IMG/VR virus record: IMGVR_UViG_3300032294_000509
Location: 1 to 25,294 of that record
Direction: 5' to 3' (one strand)
DNA from: a virus
Length of the DNA stretch: 25,294 nucleotides
In this document: one piece after another, positions 13,154 through 20,647 of the stretch
Layout of the letters: each line of letters begins with the position of its first letter
Numbering within the stretch: the first letter of the stretch is position 1
Notes under the pieces: generated by a model
The model's input: the letters and a program-made list of their open reading frames with translations, nothing else
What the model was told of the DNA's origin: nothing
Database searches by the model: none
Program-made: the position numbers and the translations under genes

Positions 13154-15234
13154 GGGTTGGCCTTGCGTTTGAGGATCTCTTCCATCGCTTTGATGGCGTT
13201 TTCCTTGTTGACGCCTCGCAGGTTCTGTGCTTTCTCGGCCACCAGCTCCATGGCTCGTTGAGCAGCGTTACCCCTGGCGATTTCCACTCCAGTTTCTAAA
13301 GCCTGGGACATTTGGCCCTTGAGTGATGTGTCGGCAGCAGCGCCAAACATGCGATCCAGCTCGTTTACGAAAATCAACTGGTTCACGATGTCGTCGTCCA
13401 GCTTCATGCCGTACTTGCTGGCCACTTGGTTGGCCTGGTCGAGTGAGTCGATCAGGTTGGCCCGTGTTCCGTAGTTGCTGGTCAGCTTGCGCATGGCCGT
13501 GCCGAGGGCTTTGTTGGCGTTTGGCGAATCGAAGTCGATCTGCGTGCCTGCTGCTCTTTGCAAGTCGTCGAGAGCCGTGATGGTGTCGGCATACTTTTCG
13601 TTGGCTGCTTTGTAGACCGGGAACTTCTCGCCAAGCGATTGGTTCAGGTTACGGCGTAGATTCTTGAGGGCGCGTTCGGCCTGTGAGGTCAGCGGGTTGG
13701 CCAAGTTTTTCTTGCCGTAGTTGACCTGGGTGTCGATGAAGCGCTTGGCTGTGTGTACCCCGTAGGCGTCTGGGGCTTTGGCTGTGCTGAGACGCTCCAG
13801 AACGGTGTTCAGGATGCGTTGCGCTGCTTTGTCGCCTTGGATGTCTGAGCCTTGCAAGATCGCCTTGGCCACTCCGTTTTGATCCAGCTCGACTTTGACG
13901 CCCATTGCGCCCAGCTCATCCAGGAATGAATTGATCGCAGGATCGTATTCGACGGCCTGGCCGCGCAGCCTGGTGTTGGCAATGCGATCGATGGCCTTGC
14001 CTGCCTGCTGGTTGGCTTTGGCCAAGAAGTCCACGCGAGACTGTACGGTGTCGCCAAGGATGTCGGCTGGCCTGTTCATGGCCCTGAATGATTCGCGCTT
14101 CTCGCCCATCTTGAAGATGTTGAGCATCTTGGTCATGGCCTGGCGATCTTTGTCGTTGGCCGCCTTGATACTGGCCACTGCGCCGTCTTTCCAGCCTTGC
14201 TTGATGGCGGTTGCTGCTTCGTTATCTGGCACGACCTGAGAGCCTGAGAGACGAACTTTCACCAGATCAATCGAATCAGGTGTCTGCTCAAGCTGACTCT
14301 TGATGATGCGCTGATTTTCTGGTGAGATTTTCTCGCCCACGGTAGCCTTGATGCTTTGCACCGACTCGCGGAATGTTGGCTCAGTAGGCACTTCTTGACC
14401 AGCACGCAGTTGCTCAATGGTGGTAGGCTCAGTACGTTCACGGATGCCTGCACCGCTGGGTGCGACCGCCCTGGCTGTTGCTTGAGTTGCAGATCTGACG
14501 ATCTGAGGCACGGCAGGCAGTAAGCCGCCTGCAAGTGTTGCGGCAATTTGCCCACCTGTGCCTGCGCCTGATTCTTTGGCAATCTGGCCTGCTGCACCTG
14601 CTGATGCACCACTGGCCACTTGGAGGCCTGGAGCTGCTGCCATGAGGCGGCCTACGCCTTGCGTGACGGGGCCAGCAGCGGCCTGCAATGTCTGGCCAAG
14701 GGCTACGCTGCCACCAGCTGTGCCAGCACCTGCTGCGGTGGTCTGGACAATGCGCTCGGCTGCTGTTCTGGGTTCGGCCACACCGACACGGGTCAGGAGG
14801 TCTTGCAGCGCATCGGTGGGCAGCGTGTAGGTTGTGCCAAACATGCTATTGATCGAGCCGACGATGGGATCTGCGACCAGTCCTGCAAGGGTAGCCGCAC
14901 CAGCACCAGCAATTGCCCCTGGGACTGCGCCAATGCCTGCGAATGGAGCACCCACGGCAGCGCCAAGGGCAGCGCCTGCGGCTGGAAGTGCCAAGCCTCT
15001 GGTGGCCGCACCTGCAAGGCCTGTGGCCGTGGTCGATGGGGTTTGTTGAGAGGCAAGCCACTGCTCTGGTGACATAGGCGTGACACCAGGTGTCGCTGGT
15101 TGCGCTTGTGGTGCTGGCGCGGCTGATTCTTCCGCTGCTGGAAACCTTACACCAACCTCAACATTTTTTCCCTCGCCTGTTTGAACGATGAAAGTTTGTC
15201 GTTGTTGTTGCTTCAGCCATTCTTCAGGACTCAT
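13150..15234 (-). CDS. DNA-ejection / internal virion protein (P22 gp16-like position)
   Basis: This 694-residue protein is third in the gp7-gp20-gp16 order of P22-like ejection proteins. Residues 1-10 and 54-63 repeat the motif MSPE-[EQ]-WL. A Gly/Ala-rich hydrophobic region (about 72-130) could insert in membranes. The rest is long, helical and charged, with SPENQRIIKSQLEQ and a C-terminal ENAIKAMEEILKRKANP. Such proteins leave the virion to form a channel for DNA entry. No lysozyme motif is evident. ATG 15234 is chosen because it overlaps the upstream stop (ATGA); an ATG at 15270 would add 12 residues. P22 gp16 is about 609 residues. Homology is inferred from position and composition. Confidence 0.75.
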   Translation of the reverse strand: MSPEEWLKQQQRQTFIVQTGEGKNVEVGVRFPAAEESAAPAPQAQPATPGVTPMSPEQWLASQQTPSTTATGLAGAATRGLALPAAGAALGAAVGAPFAGIGAVPGAIAGAGAATLAGLVADPIVGSINSMFGTTYTLPTDALQDLLTRVGVAEPRTAAERIVQTTAAGAGTAGGSVALGQTLQAAAGPVTQGVGRLMAAAPGLQVASGASAGAAGQIAKESGAGTGGQIAATLAGGLLPAVPQIVRSATQATARAVAPSGAGIRERTEPTTIEQLRAGQEVPTEPTFRESVQSIKATVGEKISPENQRIIKSQLEQTPDSIDLVKVRLSGSQVVPDNEAATAIKQGWKDGAVASIKAANDKDRQAMTKMLNIFKMGEKRESFRAMNRPADILGDTVQSRVDFLAKANQQAGKAIDRIANTRLRGQAVEYDPAINSFLDELGAMGVKVELDQNGVAKAILQGSDIQGDKAAQRILNTVLERLSTAKAPDAYGVHTAKRFIDTQVNYGKKNLANPLTSQAERALKNLRRNLNQSLGEKFPVYKAANEKYADTITALDDLQRAAGTQIDFDSPNANKALGTAMRKLTSNYGTRANLIDSLDQANQVASKYGMKLDDDIVNQLIFVNELDRMFGAAADTSLKGQMSQALETGVEIARGNAAQRAMELVAEKAQNLRGVNKENAIKAMEEILKRKANP

Positions 15235-16649
15235 TGGATCACCCCGTTGGCTTTGAGATAGTCGCTCCATTGTGCATCAGTGAAACCTGCTGGCCTTGGG
15301 TAAGTTACCCCGCCTACAGTTGCGCTGGTTGGCAATGGTGGTGGTGCTTGTTCAGCGCCAAACACGTTCTCTGGGTTGAGCCTGTAGTTTTTGACCACGA
15401 TGCCCAAGTCCTTCTTTTCCTGGTTGGCTTTTTTCTGCGCCGAGTCCAAGTATTTCTGAGACAGGGCCACGTATTCGCTGCGCTGCTTTGGGCTGAGGAG
15501 TTGACCGTTCTGGGCTTTCTCCAGCCTGTTTTGCAACTGCGTGAACAGGCCGGCCGTATCGCGTGCAGTGGCAAATTCTGTCTCGCGAACCACTGAGCCT
15601 GGATCGAGCATCTTCATGAAGCCGGTGATCAGGGCAATATCGCCAGGACCGTTTGCTGATTGTGCAGAAGCCTGGAGCGTGTTGAATGTGCCTTGCAGCT
15701 CGCTGTACATCTTGCTGCGGCCCTGCCACTCTTTGCGGATCTTTTCTTCCTGAGTAAATGTTTTCTCTGGATCGCGCCCACCAGTTGCCTTGAGTGCCTC
15801 AAGTTCGACAGCTGCTTTTTGAATTTCAGTGTTCAGTTTGCGCGTGGAGGCCAAAGCCTGGTTTGTCTGGGCTGTGGTCAAACCAAGATCGGCAGCACGC
15901 TTTTTGATGGCGTCGAGAGCGACGCCTTCTGCATACTTTGCCTCAACCTGTGCTTTTTGAGCGTCTGCTGTGGCTTTGGCTGCATCCGCTGCTGCTCTTT
16001 CTGCTGCATTGGCGGCTGTGGCCTGCGCTGTAGTTGCGTCTGCCACTGCCTTGTCTGCTTTGGCCATGGCCTCAGTCAATGCAGCAGGAGCTTGAGCCTC
16101 TGCCCGTGCCGTGCCCAAGCTCTTGTCGATGGTCTCGAACATTTCCTTTGCGCCTGGGATGCCTGCTGTGCGAACTGCCAAAGACTTGAAAACAACACCT
16201 GGGCCGCGCTGTGGGTCTGCTGCTGCTTCGGCCATTTGCTCGAACAAGGTGGCGTCTTCTATATCTCCGCTGTTGCGTGCGGCCACTGCTCGTTCCTGCA
16301 TCAGCTTGATGCCTGTTTGCGGATTGGTTTGCAACGCCGAGAGAAGCTGACCAGTTGATTTCAATGTGCCCTGCTGCTGCTCTTTGCTGATGCCTTCCAT
16401 GAAGGGCAAAAAAGCTTTGGACTGCTCTGGAGTAAGCACCGATGCAAAACGTGCAGCGTCGCGCATTGTTGGGTTCGGATTCGAAAAGAATCGAGCCTGT
16501 TCCTGTGCAGCCAGTTGTTGTTGCTGTTGCTGGCGTGCTGCGAGTGCGCGTTGCGCTTCGAGGTCTGCCATGCCTGCGCCAATCTTGACGCCCTGCAATG
16601 TTTCAGCAAATGGGTCTGCGACTTGCTGTAGGTAATTGATGGGTTGCAT
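15231..16649 (-). CDS. DNA-ejection protein (P22 gp20-like)
   Basis: The 472-residue protein has a Gln-rich N-terminal helix (about 30-52), a long Ala-rich coiled coil (about 180-285) and the segment GDIALITGFMKMLDPGSVVR followed by ETEFATA (336-362). I recognise that segment from phage DNA-ejection proteins. It ends with a Pro-rich linker and YPRPAGFTDAQWSDYLKANG. P22 gp20 has nearly the same length, about 471 residues. It lies between the gp7-like and gp16-like genes and overlaps the latter by ATGA. It should be packed in the virion and ejected into the host envelope with them. Confidence 0.82.
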   Translation of the reverse strand: MQPINYLQQVADPFAETLQGVKIGAGMADLEAQRALAARQQQQQQLAAQEQARFFSNPNPTMRDAARFASVLTPEQSKAFLPFMEGISKEQQQGTLKSTGQLLSALQTNPQTGIKLMQERAVAARNSGDIEDATLFEQMAEAAADPQRGPGVVFKSLAVRTAGIPGAKEMFETIDKSLGTARAEAQAPAALTEAMAKADKAVADATTAQATAANAAERAAADAAKATADAQKAQVEAKYAEGVALDAIKKRAADLGLTTAQTNQALASTRKLNTEIQKAAVELEALKATGGRDPEKTFTQEEKIRKEWQGRSKMYSELQGTFNTLQASAQSANGPGDIALITGFMKMLDPGSVVRETEFATARDTAGLFTQLQNRLEKAQNGQLLSPKQRSEYVALSQKYLDSAQKKANQEKKDLGIVVKNYRLNPENVFGAEQAPPPLPTSATVGGVTYPRPAGFTDAQWSDYLKANGVIQ

Positions 16650-16658
16650 GTTGCGCCT

Positions 16659-17441
16659 TTAAAAGTTCAAGCCAAGGTCTTGATTGCCATATGCAAGACC
16701 TGAGCCAAACCCAGATGATCCAACTGGAGTTTGTGAGAATTGAGCTTGCAAGCCAGATGTACCACTGCCGCCGCCAAACAGTTTGCCAAAACCTCCAGCG
16801 CCTTGGATTGCACCAAAGGCCTGGCCGATGCCACGGGTCATTGCGCCTTGTTCTCCAAGAACACCGCCAGCCTCAGCTTGGCCTTGTCTACCCAAGAGAG
16901 TGGCCACGTTTGTACCTGTTTGCATTCCGGCATTGCCCACACCAGCGGCTGCGTTTTGTCCGAGGGTGGTGAGGCCACCGAGTCGGCCATATTGCTGCTC
17001 GATGAGGCTGGAGAGCAAAGCAGGACGGAACTGAGCTAGTGCGCCTTGGATGTTGCCGCCGCGCAAGCCACCTGTAGCCGATGCACGTTGAAGCAAAGCC
17101 TCTTCGCCTTGTCTGGCCATGGCTTGGAAGGTTTCGCCTCCGCTGATGCGCTCAATGGCTGCACGCTCTGCCTCTGGGCCTTGCAAGCCCAAGAAGGCTT
17201 GTTGACCTGCAAGAGCTCCTGTGCCTGCTTCGGCATAGGGCTGCAAGAGCTTTTGGATTGCATCGAACTGGCGGCGCTGTTCGTCAATGCCTGCTTGAGC
17301 TGCGCCAGCTTGGATTTCGGCTGCTTGGCCGACTGCTTCTTTGCCTTCGATTGCGCCGCCGAGTGCGGAACCGATAGCACCACCGATGGGGCCACCGAAG
17401 AAGGAGCCTGCTATTCCACCCAGAGAGCTGAGTAAACCCAT
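16659..17441 (-). CDS. DNA-ejection protein (P22 gp7-like)
   Basis: The 260-residue protein begins with a Gly/Ala-rich hydrophobic stretch (MGLLSSLGGIAGSFFGGPIG, to about residue 33). It continues with IQKLLQPYAEAGTGALAGQQ (62-81), GETFQAMARQGEEALLQRAS (102-121) and ATGGLRGGNIQGALAQFRPA (122-141), a signature common to phage DNA-injection proteins. The Gly-rich C-terminus is probably disordered. P22 gp7 (about 229 residues) is proteolytically matured and ejected ahead of DNA. This protein probably has the same role. The gene is preceded by a 79-base gap holding two hairpins. Confidence 0.82.
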   Translation of the reverse strand: MGLLSSLGGIAGSFFGGPIGGAIGSALGGAIEGKEAVGQAAEIQAGAAQAGIDEQRRQFDAIQKLLQPYAEAGTGALAGQQAFLGLQGPEAERAAIERISGGETFQAMARQGEEALLQRASATGGLRGGNIQGALAQFRPALLSSLIEQQYGRLGGLTTLGQNAAAGVGNAGMQTGTNVATLLGRQGQAEAGGVLGEQGAMTRGIGQAFGAIQGAGGFGKLFGGGSGTSGLQAQFSQTPVGSSGFGSGLAYGNQDLGLNF

Positions 17442-17466
17442 AAAAACACCTCAATATTCATTGGAT

Positions 17467-17524
17467 GCCGCTGGTAGCATTTTCCTCAGCGGCTCGATTT
17501 TCCCACATTTTGACGAATCGTCAA
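17467..17524 (-). promoter_or_regulatory. Two hairpins in the leader of the gp7-like gene
   Basis: The gap between the cysteine-cluster gene and the gp7-like gene contains two inverted repeats. GCCGCTG (17467-17473) pairs with CAGCGGC (17487-17493), and TTGACG (17510-17515) pairs with CGTCAA (17519-17524) around a three-base loop, overlapping the stop at 17521-17523. Neither is followed by a T-tract on the minus strand, so I read them as mRNA structures or a protein-binding site and not as terminators. Confidence 0.35.
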
Positions 17525-17919
17525 TCTTCTTCAAACTCGCGCTCTTCCCATGCCTGGCAGGAGCGCAGGTCGTGGCAGATGAAGTCGAATTTGTTGCAGT
17601 AGCCACGGAAACCGGCATCGGTGTCCCAAGCATTGCGCGGGATGCGCTCCATCTTGGCCTGGGTCATGGTGCTGTTGTCGTAATACTCGCAGTTGCTGCA
17701 CCGACGACGACGGTCTTCTTTCTCCTCGACCTGCATGGCCTTGCCCAGCGCGACCCAATAGACCTTGTTGGCTGTGGGCTCGTTGCTGGGGTTTTCTGGA
17801 CCGAGCATCCAGTCGTCGATCACCACCTGGGTGTTCTTTTTGTTCTCGGCTGCGGTGATGAATTCCTCTTCGACCGGCAGGCCCATAAAGCCCTTGGGCA
17901 TCATCATAAATTTGTCCAT
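17521..17919 (-). CDS. Cysteine-cluster protein in the late operon (132 aa)
   Basis: The protein begins MDKFMMMPKGFMGLPVEEEF and has VVIDDWMLGPENPSNEPTAN (32-51), then a basic RRRR and a cysteine domain: CSNCEYY (C74, C77), GYC (C108), C115 and CQAW (C121, W124), ending in an acidic tail. The N-terminal half recurs in proteins of aquatic P22-like phages that I remember only as hypothetical. The C-x2-C-x2-Y ... C ... C-x2-W order resembles high-potential iron-sulfur proteins or a zinc site. It lies where P22 has gene 14, a virion assembly gene, but shows no clear match to it. AAAGGAG precedes the ATG. Confidence 0.78.
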   Translation of the reverse strand: MDKFMMMPKGFMGLPVEEEFITAAENKKNTQVVIDDWMLGPENPSNEPTANKVYWVALGKAMQVEEKEDRRRRCSNCEYYDNSTMTQAKMERIPRNAWDTDAGFRGYCNKFDFICHDLRSCQAWEEREFEED

Positions 17920-17931
17920 GCTGTTTCTCCT

Positions 17932-18267
17932 TTAAGTGATTTCGCGGCCAGAGGCGCGGATGGTCAGCGAGGTGGCTGCGCTGGCGATGGTGCTGATGTA
18001 GCCGCCAGGTTCGAGAGCCTGGCCGACCAGCTCTGGGCAGGTGTAGGTCTCATCGGGTGCGATGGCGCGAGTGTCCATGATTAAGTTGGATGCACCTGGG
18101 ATGCCGCTGACTGTCACCAAGTTGACACTGATCGTGACGTTGCCTGCGCTGGTGTTCGTGATCGTGAATTTGTCGATGATGGCTTTGCAGTTGGTGGCTG
18201 TGTACTGCGTGGTTTGGTTGTTCTCGGCCTGCTTTGCTGGAATCAGCACCTTGATGGATACGGTCAT
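17932..18267 (-). CDS. Small beta-sandwich structural protein, paralogue 2 (111 aa)
   Basis: The protein is Thr/Ile/Val-rich with strands in an immunoglobulin-like rhythm: IIDKFTITNTSAGNVTISVN (about 30-49), LVTVSG, then APDETYTCPELVGQALEPGG and a C-terminal SLTIRASGREIT. It aligns end to end with the 111-residue protein encoded immediately upstream, including the last segment (LTI-x-ASG-x-E-x-T). Proteins of this size and pattern are found in phage tail gene clusters. AAGGAG lies upstream of the ATG. Its role in the virion is unknown; decoration or tail attachment is possible. Confidence 0.75.
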   Translation of the reverse strand: MTVSIKVLIPAKQAENNQTTQYTATNCKAIIDKFTITNTSAGNVTISVNLVTVSGIPGASNLIMDTRAIAPDETYTCPELVGQALEPGGYISTIASAATSLTIRASGREIT

Positions 18268-18277
18268 GGGGTTCTCC

Positions 18278-18613
18278 TTATGTGGCTTCGCCGCCGCTGG
18301 CGATGATGGTGAGGCCTGCTGATGCGGCCTGGATCTGGATGGTGTCGCCTGCGTTCAGCACCTCAATGCCGTTGTACTGCAAAGCGTTGTTGGCTGGGAC
18401 TGAAACATCGTACAAGAAGGCATTGCCTGTTCCTGCCGAGCCTGCGGACGGCACTAAGAACACGCGCACGTTGATGGCTGCGCCTGTGGTGTTGGCAATG
18501 CTGAATTCTTTGAGCAGTGCGCGTGTGCTGGCCGGGACTGTGTACAGCGTGGTGACGCTGGTCGTGATGGCCGCTTGGCCCAGCTTGGTGGGTGTGATTA
18601 CATCGAAAGCCAT
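18278..18613 (-). CDS. Small beta-sandwich structural protein, paralogue 1 (111 aa)
   Basis: This 111-residue protein has SVTTLYTVPASTRALLKEFS (19-38), then IANTTGAAINVRVFLVPSAG (39-58) and VSVPANNALQYNGIEVLNAG, ending GLTIIASGGEAT. The order of strands is that of a jelly-roll or Ig-like fold. The TTLYTVPA-...-N-G-...-V-VFLVPS layout is familiar from many phage tail proteins of unknown function. Its start overlaps the end of the preceding gene by 16 bases, so the two are probably translationally coupled. The next gene is a diverged duplicate of it. Confidence 0.75.
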   Translation of the reverse strand: MAFDVITPTKLGQAAITTSVTTLYTVPASTRALLKEFSIANTTGAAINVRVFLVPSAGSAGTGNAFLYDVSVPANNALQYNGIEVLNAGDTIQIQAASAGLTIIASGGEAT

Positions 18614-18945
18614 GTGAGCACCTGGTTAGATCGCACGGATGCGGGAAGATTGGCCAAGGGCAAGATACCGTTGACGTCGTGCGAGAGCTCGATATTGTTG
18701 CGCACTGGAGCCAGTGCAAGCAACTCCAAAGCGTTGGCCAGTGCACTGATCTGGGCCAGCGCACTGTTGGCTGTGGCTGCTGCTGTGTCTGCCTGGTACT
18801 CGAAGTCAGTGCCTATGATGACTTGCAGCTCATCGACGGCAGAGAACAGCAGCTCGAACTGCCTGATCTGCTGCTGATCGGTCAAGAAGGATGCGAGCTG
18901 ATCCCGTGTGAGGTTGAGCTTGCGAGAGACTGGTGCGGTAGCCAT
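18598..18945 (-). CDS. Short helical phage protein after gp10 (115 aa)
   Basis: The protein has a conserved-looking N-terminal segment LTRDQLASFLTDQQQIRQFE (12-31), then LLFSAVDELQV. An Ala-rich helix (about 52-80) that could form a coiled coil comes next, then a tail SHDVNGILPLANLPASVRSN. The LTRDQLA-FL-...-QIRQFE pattern occurs in phage virion gene clusters, without known function. It directly follows the gp10-like gene (TGATG overlap), where P22 encodes the gp26 tail needle. At half the length of gp26 it is at best a positional candidate. Its end overlaps the next gene by 16 bases. Confidence 0.72.
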   Translation of the reverse strand: MATAPVSRKLNLTRDQLASFLTDQQQIRQFELLFSAVDELQVIIGTDFEYQADTAAATANSALAQISALANALELLALAPVRNNIELSHDVNGILPLANLPASVRSNQVLTWLSM

Positions 18946-20357
18946 CAGTATGCCAATGCCTCGATCTGTGCCTCAAGGCGAACAAAGGAGATGTGCGCGT
19001 CGCTGTCGCCACGGAAACGCTGGATGCGCCAGTTGCGCATGTGGCCCTGCTGAAACCACGCGAGGCGCTTGGCCGTGTTGCCTGTGGTGCCGACTGCGAC
19101 GCTGCGATCCTGACTCCATGCAAGGCCGTTGATGCTGTAGCTGGTGCTGATCTGTGGGTTTGTGCCAAGGGCCACGCTGCCGGTCAAGCTGACCAGCTCC
19201 AAGCGATTGAAGATCGCGCCATTGCCCTCGTTGTAGGCGATGATCGTGCCGAATTCCCAGCGCACTTGCTGGCCCCAATGGTGGCCGGTGTCTTGTACCA
19301 GGTAGCCGATGGCGTTGCTTTGTGGATCGCCAACCAGCCACTTGTCGTAGATCCAGACCATGTTGCGTGCACGGTACTGACTGAATCCGACCACGGCTGT
19401 GGTGAGCGTAAACCAGACCTGATCCCCGAGCGCCTCGGATGCTGATGCGTCGTAGACGATGGTGCGATCTGGCAGATGCACGTAGAGGTGCTGGTGGTTT
19501 TTGTCGTTGCGTGCTTCCAGCTTGACCAAGGCCAGCTGCGCCTCGGTGTAGGTCAGGAGCAGGTTGTCGATCTCCTGTGTGCTGATCTTCTGGGTGGTGG
19601 CCGCTGCCCCGATGTAGATGCCTGGGGCTTCGTTGCGTCCACCGCCCAAGAAGGCGATGCGCTCCAAGTAGACGCAGCAAGCCTGCGTGCCGAGACAACC
19701 TTTTTGGACTTGAGCGCCGTCGATGCGTGCGAAGGGGAACAGCTCGCCGCCCACGTTGTCAAACACCTCGATGGTGTTGCTGTTGAGCGCATAGATCTCG
19801 TTGCGTAGCTTGAGCAAGGCAACCACCGGATCTGGATCGACCTCTGAGCTGCCATATTTCAGGGGGTTAACCTGTAAGGGGTCTGACAGCTCTGTAACGA
19901 CAAGAAACTCGCCGTCGGTGGTCATGAAGTAGCCGTCTACCCACACAACGTCCAGCACTACGCCGAGATCTGGGTCTGTGTTTTGTGTCAGTGTGCTGGT
20001 TGCTGGATTCCAGAAGTACAGACGACCACCGGATGCGATGGTCAGCAGCTCGAAGCTGTAGTCCATCGTCACCAGCTGGTTAGTAGGCCCACCGACATCA
20101 CCCAGCACGGTCACTGCCCCATTGCTGGCAATTGACACCAGCTTGGTTCCCATGACCCGGTAGCAGACGCCGTTCCAGTTGATGCCGCCACGGTCAACGC
20201 CTGGGCCTGTTCCGTTGGCTACGATGCCGTCACCAGGGCGCAAGAATCCGTTGCTGATGCCTGACTGCTTGGGGACTGGCACCATGTTGACCGGGTAGGC
20301 CGTGCGCAGCTCTGGAGTGGTGTCGGCATAGATGCCGGTGAGGATTGGGATTTGCAT
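18945..20357 (-). CDS. Packaged DNA stabilisation / tail protein, P22 gp10-like
   Basis: The 470-residue protein begins MQIPILTGIYADTTPELRTA and continues YPVNMVPVPKQSGISNGFLR, which I recognise as the start of P22 gp10-type (Phage_stabilise) proteins. P22 gp10 is about 472 residues. The rest has a repeated beta-blade look (GGRLYFWNPATSTL, LGVVLDVVWVDGYFMTTDGE, NEIYALNSNTIEVFDN) consistent with its propeller-like core. In P22, gp10 hexamers plug the portal-gp4 channel and bind the tailspikes. The gene lies between the gp4-like and ejection-protein genes as in P22, although several extra genes separate it from gp4. Confidence 0.92.
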   Translation of the reverse strand: MQIPILTGIYADTTPELRTAYPVNMVPVPKQSGISNGFLRPGDGIVANGTGPGVDRGGINWNGVCYRVMGTKLVSIASNGAVTVLGDVGGPTNQLVTMDYSFELLTIASGGRLYFWNPATSTLTQNTDPDLGVVLDVVWVDGYFMTTDGEFLVVTELSDPLQVNPLKYGSSEVDPDPVVALLKLRNEIYALNSNTIEVFDNVGGELFPFARIDGAQVQKGCLGTQACCVYLERIAFLGGGRNEAPGIYIGAAATTQKISTQEIDNLLLTYTEAQLALVKLEARNDKNHQHLYVHLPDRTIVYDASASEALGDQVWFTLTTAVVGFSQYRARNMVWIYDKWLVGDPQSNAIGYLVQDTGHHWGQQVRWEFGTIIAYNEGNGAIFNRLELVSLTGSVALGTNPQISTSYSINGLAWSQDRSVAVGTTGNTAKRLAWFQQGHMRNWRIQRFRGDSDAHISFVRLEAQIEALAY

Positions 20358-20360
20358 GGC

Positions 20361-20645
20361 TTACCACTTGACCTTGTTTGCCCAATACGCTGCGCTCAGT
20401 TTGCCCTTGGCAATGTTTTCAGCGTGCCGAGCTTTGAATGATTCGCGCCGCGCTTGGCTGGCCTTGGATTCGCCCTCTTTTTTGGGAGAGCCAGACACGC
20501 CTTGCTGACCGAAACGAATGGTCTTGATCTGGTCGCCCGACTTGGCCACGACAACATGGGATTTTGTCGGGTGGCTTGGGGTGGCCTTGGGCTTGTTGTA
20601 GCCCGAGACCCCGGCACGTGCAAGGCGTGTGTCTTTGGTGGCCAT
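20361..20645 (-). CDS. DUF6321-like conserved phage protein (94 aa)
   Basis: The protein is strongly basic and contains VSGYNKPKATPSHPTKSHVV (13-32), VAKSGDQIKTIRFGQQGVSG (33-52), then QARRESFKARHAENIAKGKL and SAAYWANKVKW at the end. I recognise this as the highly conserved DUF6321-type protein found across aquatic and gut phages. Its function is unknown. The mix of conserved Arg/Lys/His and the compact size suggest nucleic-acid or capsid contact. It sits between the 396-residue structural gene and the gp10-like gene, with two to three bases between stops and starts. Confidence 0.82.
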   Translation of the reverse strand: MATKDTRLARAGVSGYNKPKATPSHPTKSHVVVAKSGDQIKTIRFGQQGVSGSPKKEGESKASQARRESFKARHAENIAKGKLSAAYWANKVKW

Positions 20646-20647
20646 AA

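Noticed and set aside
15234-15270. Longer start for the gp16-like gene at ATG 15270
   Set aside because: It would overlap the upstream gene by 40 bases. ATG 15234 gives the ATGA overlap used throughout this genome.
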